From the NCBI RefSeq assembly GCF_905475395.1, contig NC_058337.1, positions 84,004,368-84,068,367 on the forward strand: a stretch of 64,000 nt of DNA, given 5' to 3'. Numbering within the stretch: position 1 is the first letter of the stretch; the number at the start of each line of letters is the position of its first letter. Position numbers and translations under genes: made by a program. Source of the DNA: Chrysoperla carnea (Eukaryota > Arthropoda > Insecta > Neuroptera > Chrysopidae). This document shows, piece by piece, positions 44,422 to 57,167 of this stretch. Below the pieces are notes generated by a model, which ran no database searches, was not told the DNA's origin, and saw only the letters and a list, made by a program, of their open reading frames with translations.

Positions 44422-44985
44422 ACGGCCAAATTTGGGTGAAAATTATCAAAATATGCCGTTAATAGGGAAGTCCAAGAATCTAATTTTTTAGTAAGGTATG
44501 AGAGGTTCCTTGGACCTTGCTTAGTACCTCATCCAATTATTAGCCCTAAATATGGGGCGCGCGTAGGGCAGATGATCAGATTATAAATCAAAAAATTGCG
44601 ATAGGTGAATTAACTCGAGCGTGTCAGATTAAGATATGGTGGGTTGATTACATGCTAAAAAATGTTCATTTCAATAATCTGATGATTTAAGCTTGACGTA
44701 AGAAGATGAGAGGAAAAGGAAAAAAGAAAGTTGAAAAGTCGCGTTTTCCGTAGTAACTCAAGCGCGATCCAAATTTTTTCAAATTTAATTCACCATGAGT
44801 AATCTGACGCGCTCGAGTTAATTGACCTATCGCAATTTCTTTTTTACTAATCTGATCGTCTGCCTCTCCATATTTAGCGCTCATGTTTGGTGGAGGTACT
44901 AAGGAACTTCCAAGGAACCCCTCATATGGTAATTACAAATACCCTCTTGGGCTCCCCTATTACGTCTTTTAGCCGTTTTGCCATA
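44422..44985. mobile_element. Foldback element with ~200-bp inverted arms
   Basis: The left arm (about 44450-44640) and right arm (about 44767-44975) are inverted copies. Shared blocks are GAGGGGTTCCTTGG-like, CTTAGTACCTC, GATCAGATTA, ATTGCGATAGGT and AATTAACTCGAGCG. No open frame of interest. Confidence 0.75.
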
Positions 44986-45639
44986 GGACTAGTAATAAAT
45001 CTACTTTAGATAATTTATTAAAATAATCGGAAAGTGTTTTCCCCCTTCAAATTTTCAGAATGAATTTAAACCAATTAAAACATCATATAAAAAATCATAC
45101 CATTTACTGAAAATTGCTACCCTGCTCGTATTTCTTTAACTTGTAGAAAATTTCTTAGAAAGGAACTTTTAGACAGATTTGACTGTTTTAACAAATCGTG
45201 TATTTTGTACATAAATAAAAGTTTTTCAAGCGAATAATATTATTTGGTTTTGGTTTTTGTTTATATGAAAACTTGTTTTATGTATAAAGCAAACAATGCT
45301 GATGTTGATGCTGATGCTGATGGAGAGAAAACCGAAAAGGAAATAAATAATAATGTTTTTACTTCGAATAATATGTAAAGTAAACAAGAGTTATATCAGA
45401 TTTTCAGTTTTGTGTGTTAGTACTTAGAACCGAAAATATTATAATACTTATAGGTATAGATAGCTATCTAGTACAGTCGTCCTTTTCAATAAAACTACAC
45501 CAGTAGGAAAACAACATGAGAATAGGAAAAACATATCATTAACATTTAGTGGAGAGCCGTAAGATTTATACCTCGGAATCCAAGAACAGTCAATGAATCT
45601 TTATAAAAACTGTGCGAATGCATTGATTAAAGCTTACTT

Positions 45640-46020
45640 AAAGAAGTTAAAAACAAAAATTTGTGCGATCTTGCCCAGGGGGTGGGAGGCACCCCTTCTT
45701 GGGGGTGGAAAAATTTATGCTGAAAATGACAACGGGAATCGATATAGGAATTAATTATAAGCAAGAAGTGCAGTCATTGAAACATATTTCGAAAAGTTAA
45801 TACTTTCCGAGTTTATAATCGAGAAATTCGGAGTATTCAACGTTAAATAATAGAAAAATTAGACGTTTTTTCAAAAAAGTATGTCATACACTTTTTAAAG
45901 TACTATAAAAAACCTTGAAAATGAAAGTTTCAAGTCATTTGCATAAAAATTGACGGAGTTTTGATGAAAACAAAGTTTATCGGACCTTTCCTTTTATGTT
46001 TAATTCAGTACAAAAATTGA
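45640..46020. repeat. Likely interspersed repeat
   Basis: Contains a G-rich block with a small hairpin, TGGGAGGCACCCC then GGGGGTGG. It continues to AAAATTGACGGAGTTTTGAT and is unlike the local base composition. Only one copy in the window. Confidence 0.35.
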
Positions 46021-46687
46021 TTAATTTACCACGTGAACTTAAATCAATGCTTGCCGCATTCCAATTAACTGTATTTAGGTACTGGCAAACATATAGAAAT
46101 TCAAGATTCTTCTTCTATTCTATTTACGCCTGTGACATTTTTATTTTTAAAAATTTCTAATTTTCTCGAGGGCTCATTGTAGCACAGTCCTAATACATTC
46201 TAGAACATAGTTTTTTTCCAAATTTGAAAATGAACCTGTTAAGTTCTATGATATAGAATTCAATCCAGCTTTATGTTTCATCACTAGTGAAAAGTTTTTA
46301 GTTTTGTTTTATAAAATGCTATTCAGTCATTTAAAGATCATAATCTTCTTCCTTTAAAATGTAGGGATATGTTCATCTTTGTGGAAGCAAAGAGATTACT
46401 GACTGCATTGAATTTAGTTATTTGTCACAAAATTAAATGTCCCTATCGCTTCTATTAACATTAAATAATTTAGTTTAATTTCCATAATATTCATAGCTAG
46501 AATTTGTTTGATTATGTATGTGCACTAATAAAATTGATAGTTTTATTTATTTTGATAGGTAACTGTTTAAAATATTTGTTATATTTATGAATATATATTA
46601 TTATTATATTATTTAATATCTGACATACATAGATAAATAAAAAATAAAAAATATAGAACTAAATATAGAATTCTATTCAAATATACC

Positions 46688-47036
46688 TATACAGGGATAT
46701 TATTAAAAAAGTTTCTAACCCTCATATTTCGAAAATGGAATGGAAGGTATAATAAACGGAAAAAACACACAGCGCTTTAAACCCAAAAATCAGGTACTAA
46801 AAATTAAGATCTTCTTCAAATAAAAGTTACTTTTTTTAAGACGAAGAACAAGTTCATGCCCCAAAAAATAAGCAGTTTCATTTTAAAGTCAAAGTTGAAT
46901 CTTGCTTGACCATGAAGACGTCTCCGTTATAAAAAGCTGTAAAATCATTCTCCTTAAAACTGACACGTGTTTTATGATTTTCCATTCCGTATTAAAAGTA
47001 AAGGGGTGGAAATTTATAAAAAAAACAGCCTGTATA
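46688..47036. mobile_element. Inverted-repeat element with TATACAGG ends
   Basis: The left end TATACAGGG and right end CCTGTATA are inverted. Imperfect inverted similarity continues about 60 bp inward (TTTCGAAAATGGAATGGAA on the left against the reverse of TTTTCCATTCCGTATTAAAA on the right). Confidence 0.5.
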
Positions 47037-47170
47037 ATATCTATCTATATGTGACGCCATATATGAAAGCTGCCAATCACTTTAATGTCTAGTCAGTATA
47101 TCAATTATAAATGATTTTGATTCATAGTTTATTTTTAATATAGGAGAGACTAGAGCAAGATGGGGTTTAG

Positions 47171-47253
47171 CGACTTTAAAAGTCGGGTTTCATTGAAATC
47201 TAGACCCACTCAAATCTTCCCAATAATGGGCCCCGCTCCTACTGTTAAAGTCG
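47171..47253 (+). repeat. Small palindromic repeat, copy A
   Basis: Bounded by CGACTTTAAAAGTCGGG and ACTGTTAAAGTCG. The middle reads CTCAAATCTTCCCAATAATG. Its right flank is shared with 53591-53720. Confidence 0.6.
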
Positions 47254-47639
47254 CAATGTAAGCTATTGGGCTTGTTTATTCTTTTTCAGATTTTATTTAA
47301 CACAGTTGGGTATTTTAATTTTTTTATTTTTTATTTTATATGCTAACATTTCTCTATGGTAGAACATTTGTATATTTATCAATATTGATTACTAAGTAAT
47401 ATGTAAAATTATTTTATAATTTTTCACTAAAATGTTTTTAAAAATTGTATCTTCTCAAAGGGGTAATAAATGACTTTTAAGTCATAAGAGATTGGGCAAT
47501 AAGCTCAAATGCTCAGAGAAATGTTAGCACAAAATTTACAAAAATCTCTATTGAAAAATTAAAAATAAATAGTAAATGTTGAAAAGTACTTCGTGAATGT
47601 CAACTTAATCCCAGAAACGAAGCAATGAAGTTGGAAAAC

Positions 47640-48155
47640 TTTGAACAGTAAGTCGGATTTGAAAAATATGCAATTTGCAAAAATGCATTTTATAATTTCA
47701 TTTTAAATTAACCGTAAATATATCTACTAAATTCACAGTTCGGTTAATTGTGATGAAAATGATTCCAAACTTGTCACTGGAGAGTTTATGGGGTCGCTGA
47801 ATATGAATATCGCTTCAGAATTTGTTTCAGAAATACCTAGTGCCCAGGGTAAATGGTATCACCGTCGTCTCCTGGATTTTTCGAGAAATTCGTTGTATAA
47901 TCGGTCCAAATTCTTTACTTGAAAGTTTTTGGGATCGCTGAACACGAATATCGAGGCATAATTGATCTCCGAGGTACCCCGGACACCAAGTACGTGGTGC
48001 CAGAATAATATGATAATGATATTCGTGTTCAACGACCCCCAAAACTCCCGGGCAACAAGTTTGAAATCATTTTCATTAGTATATTTACAGTATATCTGAC
48101 GCTCTAACGAATTGAATGCCGAAAATCGCATTCAAATTCGACTTACTATTCAAAT
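47640..48155. mobile_element. Inverted-repeat element of the GTCGCTGA family
   Basis: The left arm (47640-47811) and right arm (48018-48155) are inverted, imperfect copies (GTAAGTCGGATTTGAA, ATGAAAATGATT-CAAACTTGT, GGGGTCG-TGAA). A further same-direction copy of the arm core sits at about 47915-47955 (TTTTGGGATCGCTGAACACG). Confidence 0.65.
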
Positions 48156-48886
48156 TTTTTTTTACTTTGAACGTTTTTATTGTTTTGTTTCTGCGACTAA
48201 CCACACAGTTATCTTTTTCACCTTTAAATGTAGTTTTTTAAATTACCAAAAATATGGAAAGACAAAAATTCCATTTCAATAGTAAGAAACGTTTAATGAG
48301 GAAAAATGTATGTATATTAAGTTAGCGAACCTTTTTTATCCTTGTTGTATCCAAGATGTGACCTTCTTGATTTAGCCATGCTGCTCACTAATTTTTTTTA
48401 AATTTTGTAAAGTTTCACTTCCCAAACAATGGAAAATTATTTAATTTTTGTGTGTGCAATTTTTATACTATTTAGACAGAGAAGGTTTTATCGAATTCTT
48501 CACTTAACTATTTCTGTAAATATTTCATATGTCGACACATCCATAAATTTAAATAAAATAGTATGGTATCATGTATCAATCATTTATTTTTATGTGGGCC
48601 ATAAATAAATTTTAGTTTAGTTTGTAGTAACTTGTACCATTAGCTTGTAGTAACTTGTACCAAACGAAAAAGTAAAATAATATGCGGGCATCATATCAGA
48701 TTTCATTGAAATAGAGGATACAATGTTTTATTTTGTACAATTTTATTCGTTAAGCACATATACAAAATGGGTTCGACAAGATTTATTTCCACTAACGATG
48801 ATTCCACCTTTCCAACTATACAGAGGGTTCCAGATTGGTTGCAAACGTTTAATTCATATAGAAAAAAAATGTATATAGTTGAATAA

Positions 48887-49724
48887 ATCTAGCGGATTTT
48901 GATACTGAATTCGATAAAGTTTTCTAAATGACTAATTTTTTTAAATAGGTTTCTTTTGTTGTAAAAATTACAGAAAAATAATTTTCGGTCCCGGAACGAT
49001 CCACGCGATCTTCTGCAAGCGTTTTTATCACAACATTGTTTTCTTTGGTGACGTTTTCTTGAATGTCTCTACTTCTATAAATCGGATTGAGATGAATAAA
49101 AAAAATAATTGTTTGTTATGAAAAAAGATGAACTTATTCTGGATTTTTTCGAGTCTTTTTCATTTTTGATTTGCGATGTTTTGGGTCATAATCAGCTTTT
49201 GAAAAAAATCGTGTATCCGAAAGTACATTCAAAAACCTTCAATTTATAAAACATTCTGATGATTTGCCTGAACTGTACGAGCTTCTCAAAATTGAGGCTA
49301 TGATTCGGGCTAAAATTCACCACCTTTTTTATGATCATAAGGTACATCGTTTTCCAGACTTTCACTTAGTTCCTTTATTTTTCGAAAAGTTATCAGAGAA
49401 AGTTGAAAATATAAGGTTACAACGGTTTCTTGAGATTTTGAGGGATTTTTACTATGTACAGGGTCGATGCAGAAATTCTTCATCGATGCAGCAAACAATA
49501 CTTTATTTTATTCGTCTCAATCTGACCAATATAGAAGCAAAGATATTCAAAGAAAACGTCACCAAAGAAAACAATGTAGAGGTAAAACCGCACACAGAAG
49601 CCCGCGTGAATCGTTGCGGAACCGGAAAGCTCCTTTTCTGTATTTTCTACAACAAAAGAAATCTATTTAAAAAAAATAGCCATTTGCAAAAATTTGTGGA
49701 ATTTATTATCAAAATCCGCTAGAT
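48887..49724. mobile_element. Foldback element with ~240-bp arms and a 152-codon open frame
   Basis: The left arm 48887-49125 and right arm 49489-49724 are inverted copies at roughly 80% identity by eye. Both contain TTGTTTTCTTTGGTGACGTT (or its reverse) and ATCTAGCGGATTTTGAT. The open frame at 49264-49722 (+) covers the middle and the whole right arm. The left arm therefore contains an inverted, stop-containing copy of the 3' half of that frame. The product is not recognised and may not be a protein. Confidence 0.7.
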
Positions 49725-49754
49725 TTTGATCCTACTAATTTTATTTAGTATTGA

Positions 49755-49860
49755 GAAATTAATCTTGCTATGCGACAGCCGGTGCCTTTAAATAGAACTA
49801 CGATAAGAGGTCTAAACTGGGTTTCAGCAGGCGTTGGATAAATAGATGGATATTAAAATA
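49755..49860 (+). repeat. Dispersed repeat, copy B (unoccupied site)
   Basis: Matches both flanks of 30018-30370 but lacks the 222-bp insertion. Contains CTATGCGACAGCCGGTGCC and GGTTTCAGCAGGCGTTGG. Confidence 0.65.
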
Positions 49861-50195
49861 TTAATCCACTCTTTAATGGTGTAGTCTTCCATAGACCACT
49901 TAGTTCACTAAAATTGGGTGAAACTCGAAGAAATGTAAAAAGAAGCTATCTTTCATATGTGTGCATGAGTGGGACAGGTTGAAAAAAGCATTTTTTTATT
50001 TAAATATTGGTTTCGTAACTGAGAACGAGAGAAGCGAACTTTACCGGTGTGGGTAATTGCAAAGATGTATGAATACGAACAAAGTAACACCGATCTTTAT
50101 AGATAGTTTGAAATACTTCGAACGATAAGCTTCAATGTGATACATATTTAAAAAAAATCGTTGAGTTCAAAGATAAATAGATAGAATTTCTCTCT

Positions 50196-50470
50196 TAATA
50201 ACCATTATTTTGATATCCCACTTGATAGGTTTTGTAAATTTATTTTTTAATAACGCATTACTTTTTTGCTCCGAAAATCCACCAATCGGTTTTCTTTTTT
50301 CAAACACCGATCTAAGAACACTCGAGTTTTTGAAACAAATATAATGGCACTAAAAAATGTTGAAATCTAGAAATTTACTAACAAATATACATGCTACATG
50401 CATATACATACATACAAGATACGCGCGAAAAAACATAAACACTCCTTGAGAGTCGAGTCAAAATTAGTTT
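50196..50470 (+). repeat. Dispersed repeat, copy 1 of 2
   Basis: Shares GATAGGTTTTGTAA, TTTTTCAAACACC, GAAACAAATATAATG and AAGATACGCGCGAAAA in the same order with 53857-54130. Confidence 0.7.
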
Positions 50471-52278
50471 GTTCCACATTTTTCATGATATTTTTGCTGA
50501 GACATCCAAAATCTCTTTTTTGTAGAACTACCCATACTTAAAAGTCATTCAGAGAAAAAAAAACTGGAAACAACCCCAAAGTTGATGAATTTAAATTAAA
50601 TTACAAAAACAACAGCACTCTTGCGAACATAGTAATATAAAACCACAGAGTGTAACGCTTCCTTTTGAGAGACATTTTTTTATGATTTAAACAAATTAAA
50701 AATGAAACTTTATCAAAATATAATCAAATATAATGACTATAATAATACCATCTTTACTCTTCCATTCAAAAAGTGACCTAGTTTTTTATTTTATTTTTTA
50801 CTTTTTCCATTTATTAGACACAAACCGTAGTGGTACAGTACAGTATACATTACAAGTTTTGAATAGAGAGATGAAACCTACCAGACAGACCTAGGTACAT
50901 TTATATAATTAAAATATCATTTAGTTTAATTTAATAAAGATAAATTCTAAGTACATTAAATAATGAATATAAAGGTAAAAAAGGTAAGGTATATGGGAAG
51001 TAATGGCTAAAGAAAATGATATATAAATTTAATTTACTTATTAAATTTACATATAAATGACATTTATTACATTATTTCATGTAACGATCCATACTTTGTA
51101 AGTTAGTTATTATTATTATTTTAGATTTAATTTTCATTACTGTTTTAATATTTATAATGTGTAGGTACCCCAGATACTGTAAGCCTACCATTTGTAAAAA
51201 AAACTCTTTTCGAAGGGGAGAGAATTATGATAAAATATGTAAAAAGTATTATTTATTTTCAAATGAAGTAAAGCATTGAATGAAATATATGTATAATGAG
51301 CATAATTATAAGAACAAATATTCCAACTTAGATGGATCTACCATTTTCGAGTTTCCTATAACGAAATGAATATTTTAAGTAAGGCTATGCTTAGTTAATA
51401 ATTACTAAATTAAATTTTATGCGACGAATAATCTTTTTGAGTTTGCTTATTTAACCCAGAGAAATCAGACAAAAAACCAGTAATAACGTTTTTACTTCAA
51501 CCAAGGATTACTACTTAAGGTATATTCATGGTATTTAAATCAATTTATTGAGCACTGACCGTACCACCTCATATTTGGAGGGAGAAGGGCGTGAGAAAAT
51601 GCTCCTTTATAATTTCCCACCTGTTAATTTCGCCGCTGAATATCTACTTATATTTTTTAAACTAATTATTGATATCGTTGACTCAAGAAGATTTGCTTCT
51701 TGTAAGGTTATCAACAGCTAGGTAATAACGTGTTTACTACAATCAAGAACTACTTTTTAGGGTATTTCCAGCATGGTATTTGCAGTTTCAATGCTAAACC
51801 TATGGTTAAATTTTTTTTCGACAGATTTTAACGAGAAATTAAATTTAAGAACTTAATAGTTCTTAATATTGAATCCCATAGTTTTAGAAATTTTGACCGT
51901 TTAAAGATATTTTTAGATCCTTAAAAAGATATTTTATTGCTACATTCAATAATATAAGATTATGATCTAGACAAGGTATTATTGAGCTAAGAGTAAGACA
52001 ATGTTATAATACTGTCATACAATTTATACAATTTAAATGTGTAATTAAAGTTTTCCTATAAGCTATTTGTATGGTAATTTATAAGACATAATTCTACGAA
52101 CTATCACCGTGTTCTAATATCTATACAGATAAGTTTACACAATGCGAAAATTTCTATTCGTATGCTTTTAGTAAATTGAGTTGTTGAATAAAAAATAATA
52201 ATCAGATTTTGTATTTTTCTTCAATACTTTATCTTAAATAATAATGACCGTTGCCAAGAAAATTCTTTTAAAAGTTAA
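50471..52278. other. Non-coding stretch
   Basis: AT-rich. A weak ~75-bp direct repeat (GTAATAACGT...TTTAC...CTACTT at 51480 and 51720) is the only structure noticed. Confidence 0.4.
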
Positions 52279-53529
52279 TTAAGGTAAGTGTACATTATTA
52301 CGGGTTAGTACGTTATTTCGGGAGTTTTTTATTTTAATAAAAAAATAAGAAACACTAAATAAATTTTTAATTTAAAAAAATAACAGAGCTTCTAGCACTA
52401 ACATATGAACAAAAAAAATCGACTTTTGAACAAATCAAACCACACTTAAATACTAATATCAATCAAAAAAGTGATCGATCGGTTAACATCTGGTTTTATA
52501 ACAAATATGTTGTCTGTAAACGTAAGATGACAGTGTTAGATTGTTAAGCTTTTTTTAGTTTACTGGTAAGTTTATCATTTTTGAATATGTAAAAATATTG
52601 ATTAGAATGAATAAATAAATCGTTTTAAAGCTTTTTCAAATTATTTTCTTTAAATTATGAATCCCGGAATTATGTTCTTAAATCAGTGATAGTGAACGGG
52701 AGTCTACCGTAACTAGGGAAAATAAGAAGTAATTATTTGAACTCTCGTTTAAAATTGGTGTTATAACAAATATTTATTATCTATGGTTATAACTATTAAA
52801 ATATTTTTTACTGATTGAAGCAGTAGATACCGTAGATTTTTGTGAGGTAATTACGGGATATGTTTTTTTTTTTTTAAATTTGTCGTAATTTATGCTTAAA
52901 TACTTGCTTTTTATGATAAGTATATAATGTGTTTTTAACTCCCGGAATAATGAGCAGAGTTTTTACTTATGTATACAATTCCGGGAGTATCACATTGTAA
53001 AGGAGAAAATCGAAACTTGATTTTATTTTATTATTCAAATTAATTTTTGATGATGATTAATGTTAAAATAACTTTTACTATTATTAAAAGAATTTGAAAA
53101 AATAACAATTCTACTAACTTCATTAATTTAATAACGATAATATTTATAGTACCAGTGATTTATTGTCATTAGTATTCCGCAATATGTTATAATTTTTTTA
53201 AAACTAATTAAAAATTTAAAATTTTTATTTTTCAATCAAATTTTATATGAAAATACTCAATAATCTTAATGACATTAAACAAAACAATTTTTTATTTTAC
53301 CTATGCTAAATGTGTATCCCGGAATTATGTACTTTCATTCTCGGAATCAGGTTCAAAGCCAAATTTTATCACAGAATTAGAGACAAACTCGAAGTCCAGA
53401 AAATTAACGTTTAATACTATAAATTAAAGGCTTTGAATTTTTATAGAGGAAATATTTATATTTATTTCAATAATCACTTTCAAAGTGCATTATGCCTAAA
53501 CATCCCGTAATATGGTACATTTACCTTAA
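52279..53529. mobile_element. 1.25-kb TTAA-flanked element with repeated CCCGGAATTATG motifs
   Basis: The left end TTAAGGTAAGTGTACATTAT continues to TACGGG. The right end, read in reverse, is TTAAGGTAAATGTACCATAT continuing to TACGGG. Variants of CCCGGAAT(T/A)ATG, in both orientations, recur inside at about 52303, 52661, 52850, 52941, 52978, 53310 and 53505. No transposase frame is visible. The target could be TTAA or TA. Confidence 0.65.
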
Positions 53530-53590
53530 ATCCTACTGCGTTAGATAAAATCTGAAAAGAAAAAAACAAATCCAGTAATTTACAAAGCAA

Positions 53591-53720
53591 CTTTAACAGT
53601 CGGGTCCCATTATTGGGAAGATTTGAGTCGGTGTAAATTTTAACGGGCCTCGGCTGTTAAAGTCGCTATGTAAACAACTGGACTTGTTTCATTCGTTTTA
53701 GATATTATTTAACGCAGTCG
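53591..53720 (+). repeat. Small palindromic repeat, copy B, middle inverted
   Basis: Same flanks as 47171-47253 (ending GTTAAAGTCGCTATGTAA), but the middle reads CATTATTGGGAAGATTTGAG, the reverse complement of copy A. Confidence 0.6.
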
Positions 53721-53856
53721 CGTTTTTGATTTTTTTTTTATTATTTGTTTTATTCAGGCTTTTTAGTGTGCCAGTACCCTCTTATTATACTATATTAAAT
53801 TTAATCATACAACTTATGTATATTTTTGCAATCTCCTTTGAATTTTCTTTATTTTA

Positions 53857-54130
53857 ATAACCCACTCGATAGGTTTTGTAATAATTTTTTTTTTATAAAC
53901 GTTATTTTGCTCCAAAAATCCGCTATTTTATTTTGTTTTTTCAAACACCTATCTGAGAAAAGGGTTTTTGAGACAAATATAATGATACCTTAAATGTTGA
54001 AATCCCTTGAACCGTTTGGAAGATACGAGGTAATAAAGAAATTTACTAATATATATACGCGAACACGCAAGAGAATAAACAAGATACGCGCGAAAAGAAT
54101 AACCACCCCTTGGCAGTAGGGTAAAAAGAA
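53857..54130 (+). repeat. Dispersed repeat, copy 2 of 2
   Basis: Direct-orientation partner of 50196-50470. Confidence 0.7.
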
Positions 54131-55200
54131 ATCGGGTAAATAAGTATACATATATACTCATTATTAAACTTATAACGTTACAACGATATTTTATGATAAT
54201 TTTTTCTTCGGACGATTTCGTTCCTTAAAAAATTAGCACCTTTTTAAATTATGAGCTGCAATAGTTAGATACTTATGATAACCTTGCTGGTTTTTAAAAA
54301 GAATTTTTTTTTTTTTTAATTTTGGTCAAGAAAGATGAACTCAAATAAAGAGAACCCTTTTCTTTAGATGAATTAAAACCTATAGATGTCTTCAACGATA
54401 TATTGAGCTTATCAATAAATAAACTTCAGTCAATAAATAAACGTTAGTAAAAAATTCGTTAAAAACAATATCCTTAGCAAATTTTTAAAAAATAGTGTTT
54501 GTTAGTGTTTTCCGAATTTTCTTTTTTTCGCTTATTTTGTTTTCGATTGGTTCTAACCAAAAATCATTTGTCCCATCCTTTCAGAAATTTATCGCAACGA
54601 ATTTTAGGTTTACCAAACTCTCAAAAAGTACTAGAAACTTAAACAGAAAAAATACTAGAAACTTTGTAATTTCTTTACTTTCACTTCATAAGAAATAGTT
54701 AACAGCCTCTATCCGATAAGTATCTAGCTATTGAATTTTTTATTTTTTTATAGCGCCCTGCTCATAGACCTCTATCCAAGCATTTATGTATACGACAAGT
54801 CGTAAATATAAATGAAGTTTAACACTTTAATAACGAGAAATAAAAACATCACAAAATGAAAACATATTTTATAGATTAAATTATAAAAGCTTTTAGTCAA
54901 GGTGTCCATGGTCAGAATATCTATGGATAAGATAGACATAAATAAACACTTGTGTTTAGGTTACTATACGTATAAATAAATTGTGAGCCACAATATTTAA
55001 CATTTTAATTGGGTCCGAAATAAGTGTAATAAAACTTTCTTTCATATTTGGGCTAATCTGCCTATGCATCTACGTCAAAATGTAAATAATAATTTTTTGG
55101 AACCACGAGTTTTATTTTGACCAACTGTATGTAATCCAACCATAAATATAGGACTGCCTGCCTTATTTGACTTAAGAATCCAATCACAGGCGGCTGCATT
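54131..55200. other. Non-coding stretch, nothing assigned
   Basis: Only short open frames in AT-rich DNA. No repeat was recognised. Confidence 0.4.
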
Positions 55201-55204
55201 TATT

Positions 55205-55775
55205 TTCAGTTTTTAACCGACTTAAAACAAAAAAGGAGGAGGTAATCAATTCGACTGTATTTGTTTCGTTTGTGTTACCCAGCACTTTCGACTGGGTGAA
55301 CCGATTTTGATAATCTTTATCTATTTGAAAGCTGGTGCTTCCCGTGTAGTCTTATTTCATTTTGGTCCAGTTCTGACAACGGCATCCATGAAAAAACCAT
55401 AAAAGTCTTAAATTTGCATTAAGTATGCACGACAAGAAGACGAATAACTCAATATCACGCCAACCGATTTCGATGATTCTTTTTTTAGTGACAAATTAAT
55501 TAGTGTACTTCAGATTCACTAAAAATCACAAAACAAACTTTTAACAAAAAGAAAACCGATTTCTAAACTTTTCCAAAACAAATTAATATGCAATAAAAAT
55601 TAAAAAAATAACGATAATATAATGTAGTTAAAATTATTTTTATTTTTGGAGTCGGTTTCAACCAAGCAAATGTAGCAAACTGTTCTGTCAGAGTTGTTTC
55701 CTTGGCTGACACCGATTCTAAAAATAACAATAATTATAACTATATTATATTATCGTTTTTGTTTAAAGTTTTTTT
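55205..55775. repeat. Likely dispersed repeat with internal inverted arms
   Basis: The first part (CCGACTTAAAACAAAAAAGG ... GACTGGGTGAACCGATTTTG ... GGTCCAGTTCTGACAACGGC) resembles a repeat common in arthropod genomes, from memory. The second part has inverted arms of about 55 bp (55605-55660 and 55707-55765) around a 45-bp spacer. Confidence 0.5.
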
Positions 55776-56479
55776 TTTATCTTCGCCTTTTCAATTCTCA
55801 TACCAAATATAACGTAAGACAGTTCACATTATCAAATTTCATTAAGAAAATCACATAAATTTTAAAACTACATCTAAAACATTTGCATTAAATTATAATC
55901 CCAGATCTTTGAATGTAAAACAATACAGATTCTATAGAAAAAAGTTTATTATTTAGTAAAAAAAGATAAATCAAAAAGGTTATACAGTTTCATGACCTTA
56001 TAAGATACAAATTTTTAAGTTTAACCTTTAACAAAATGAAGGATGCTAGTTCATTATCCTACAAGATAAAATTAAAAGTGGATAATATAATATAATAATA
56101 CCTTTACATTTTCATTACATTATCTTTGTACGTATGTTATGTATAATATATGTAATCTTATCCTCATAATATCACTTTACACAGTTTAATGTAATAATAT
56201 ATCATCTATATATATGAATATATCCAGAAGTCCCTTGAATACGAACTCTCTTGTAAGTTAAGATAGATGCAGAAAATTGTTTCAAATAAAAGTTATTCGA
56301 TTACAAAAGGAATCAAATGTATCTTCCATTTTACAGTACCATTTAGGGCCGTTTAAAGGTCCACTCGTTTTCATTATTGATGGAAAATAGATCACTTTAA
56401 ATTTTACTAATAAAAAAATGATATCTCTGTTTGAAAATTTTTGTTTTAATATGAATAAATTGGATAAAAATTGAACATA

Positions 56480-56485
56480 AAAGGC

Positions 56486-56522
<37 letters not shown>
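56480..56522. repeat. (TA)n microsatellite
   Basis: An AT dinucleotide run with a few interruptions. Confidence 0.85.
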
Positions 56523-57167
56523 GAAAATGTCTTGGAATTTTGTTTGATTATGAGATTCTCGAGGTGCTGTTTTTAATGTCAAACTAATATATAGTGGACC
56601 TTTTTTAGTCAAATCAGTTGACCTTAAAAAGGCCATGAATATCAAAGTAAAAAATGAGGTAATTATAAGACTTTATGTTTACTTATGTTTGAATAATTTT
56701 TCTGTATGTGAACTCCCAATCGAAGTTCTCAAAAAAAGGTTGCAAAAGACTTCCGAATCGTATTATACATGTTACCTAACATAAACGTATATATATACTT
56801 ACTTATTCTTCATTTTAATAAAATCTTCATTGTCTGTTTCTATTGTACTTATGAATGAATTTATATAGCTTAGCTATTGTTTTATATCGCGTCTATTTGA
56901 ACGCTAAAGAATGAAGTATTTCTAAAATACTTTATAAGTTTAAAATATTTGTTGTATTGTCACGAAGATTGAAATATTTACAGAAAAAAGTGTTTACCAA
57001 ATTTCGTACGAATTTACATCGCATCGGTACAAATATATTTATTTATTTATGTTATAAAATGAAACCTATTGTTACTCAAATTATTAGAACATACAAATTT
57101 CTTTATAATTTCAGTATAAGGAAGCCGATTTTAATTAGTTCAAATTTATAAAAATTTTGAAATTATT

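Noticed and set aside
45303..45322. A short GATGCT trinucleotide-like repeat
   Set aside because: Only a few units, too short to be meaningful.
56397..56645. An 82-codon minus-strand frame
   Set aside because: Much of it is translated (TA)n repeat (IYIYIY), so there is no coding evidence.
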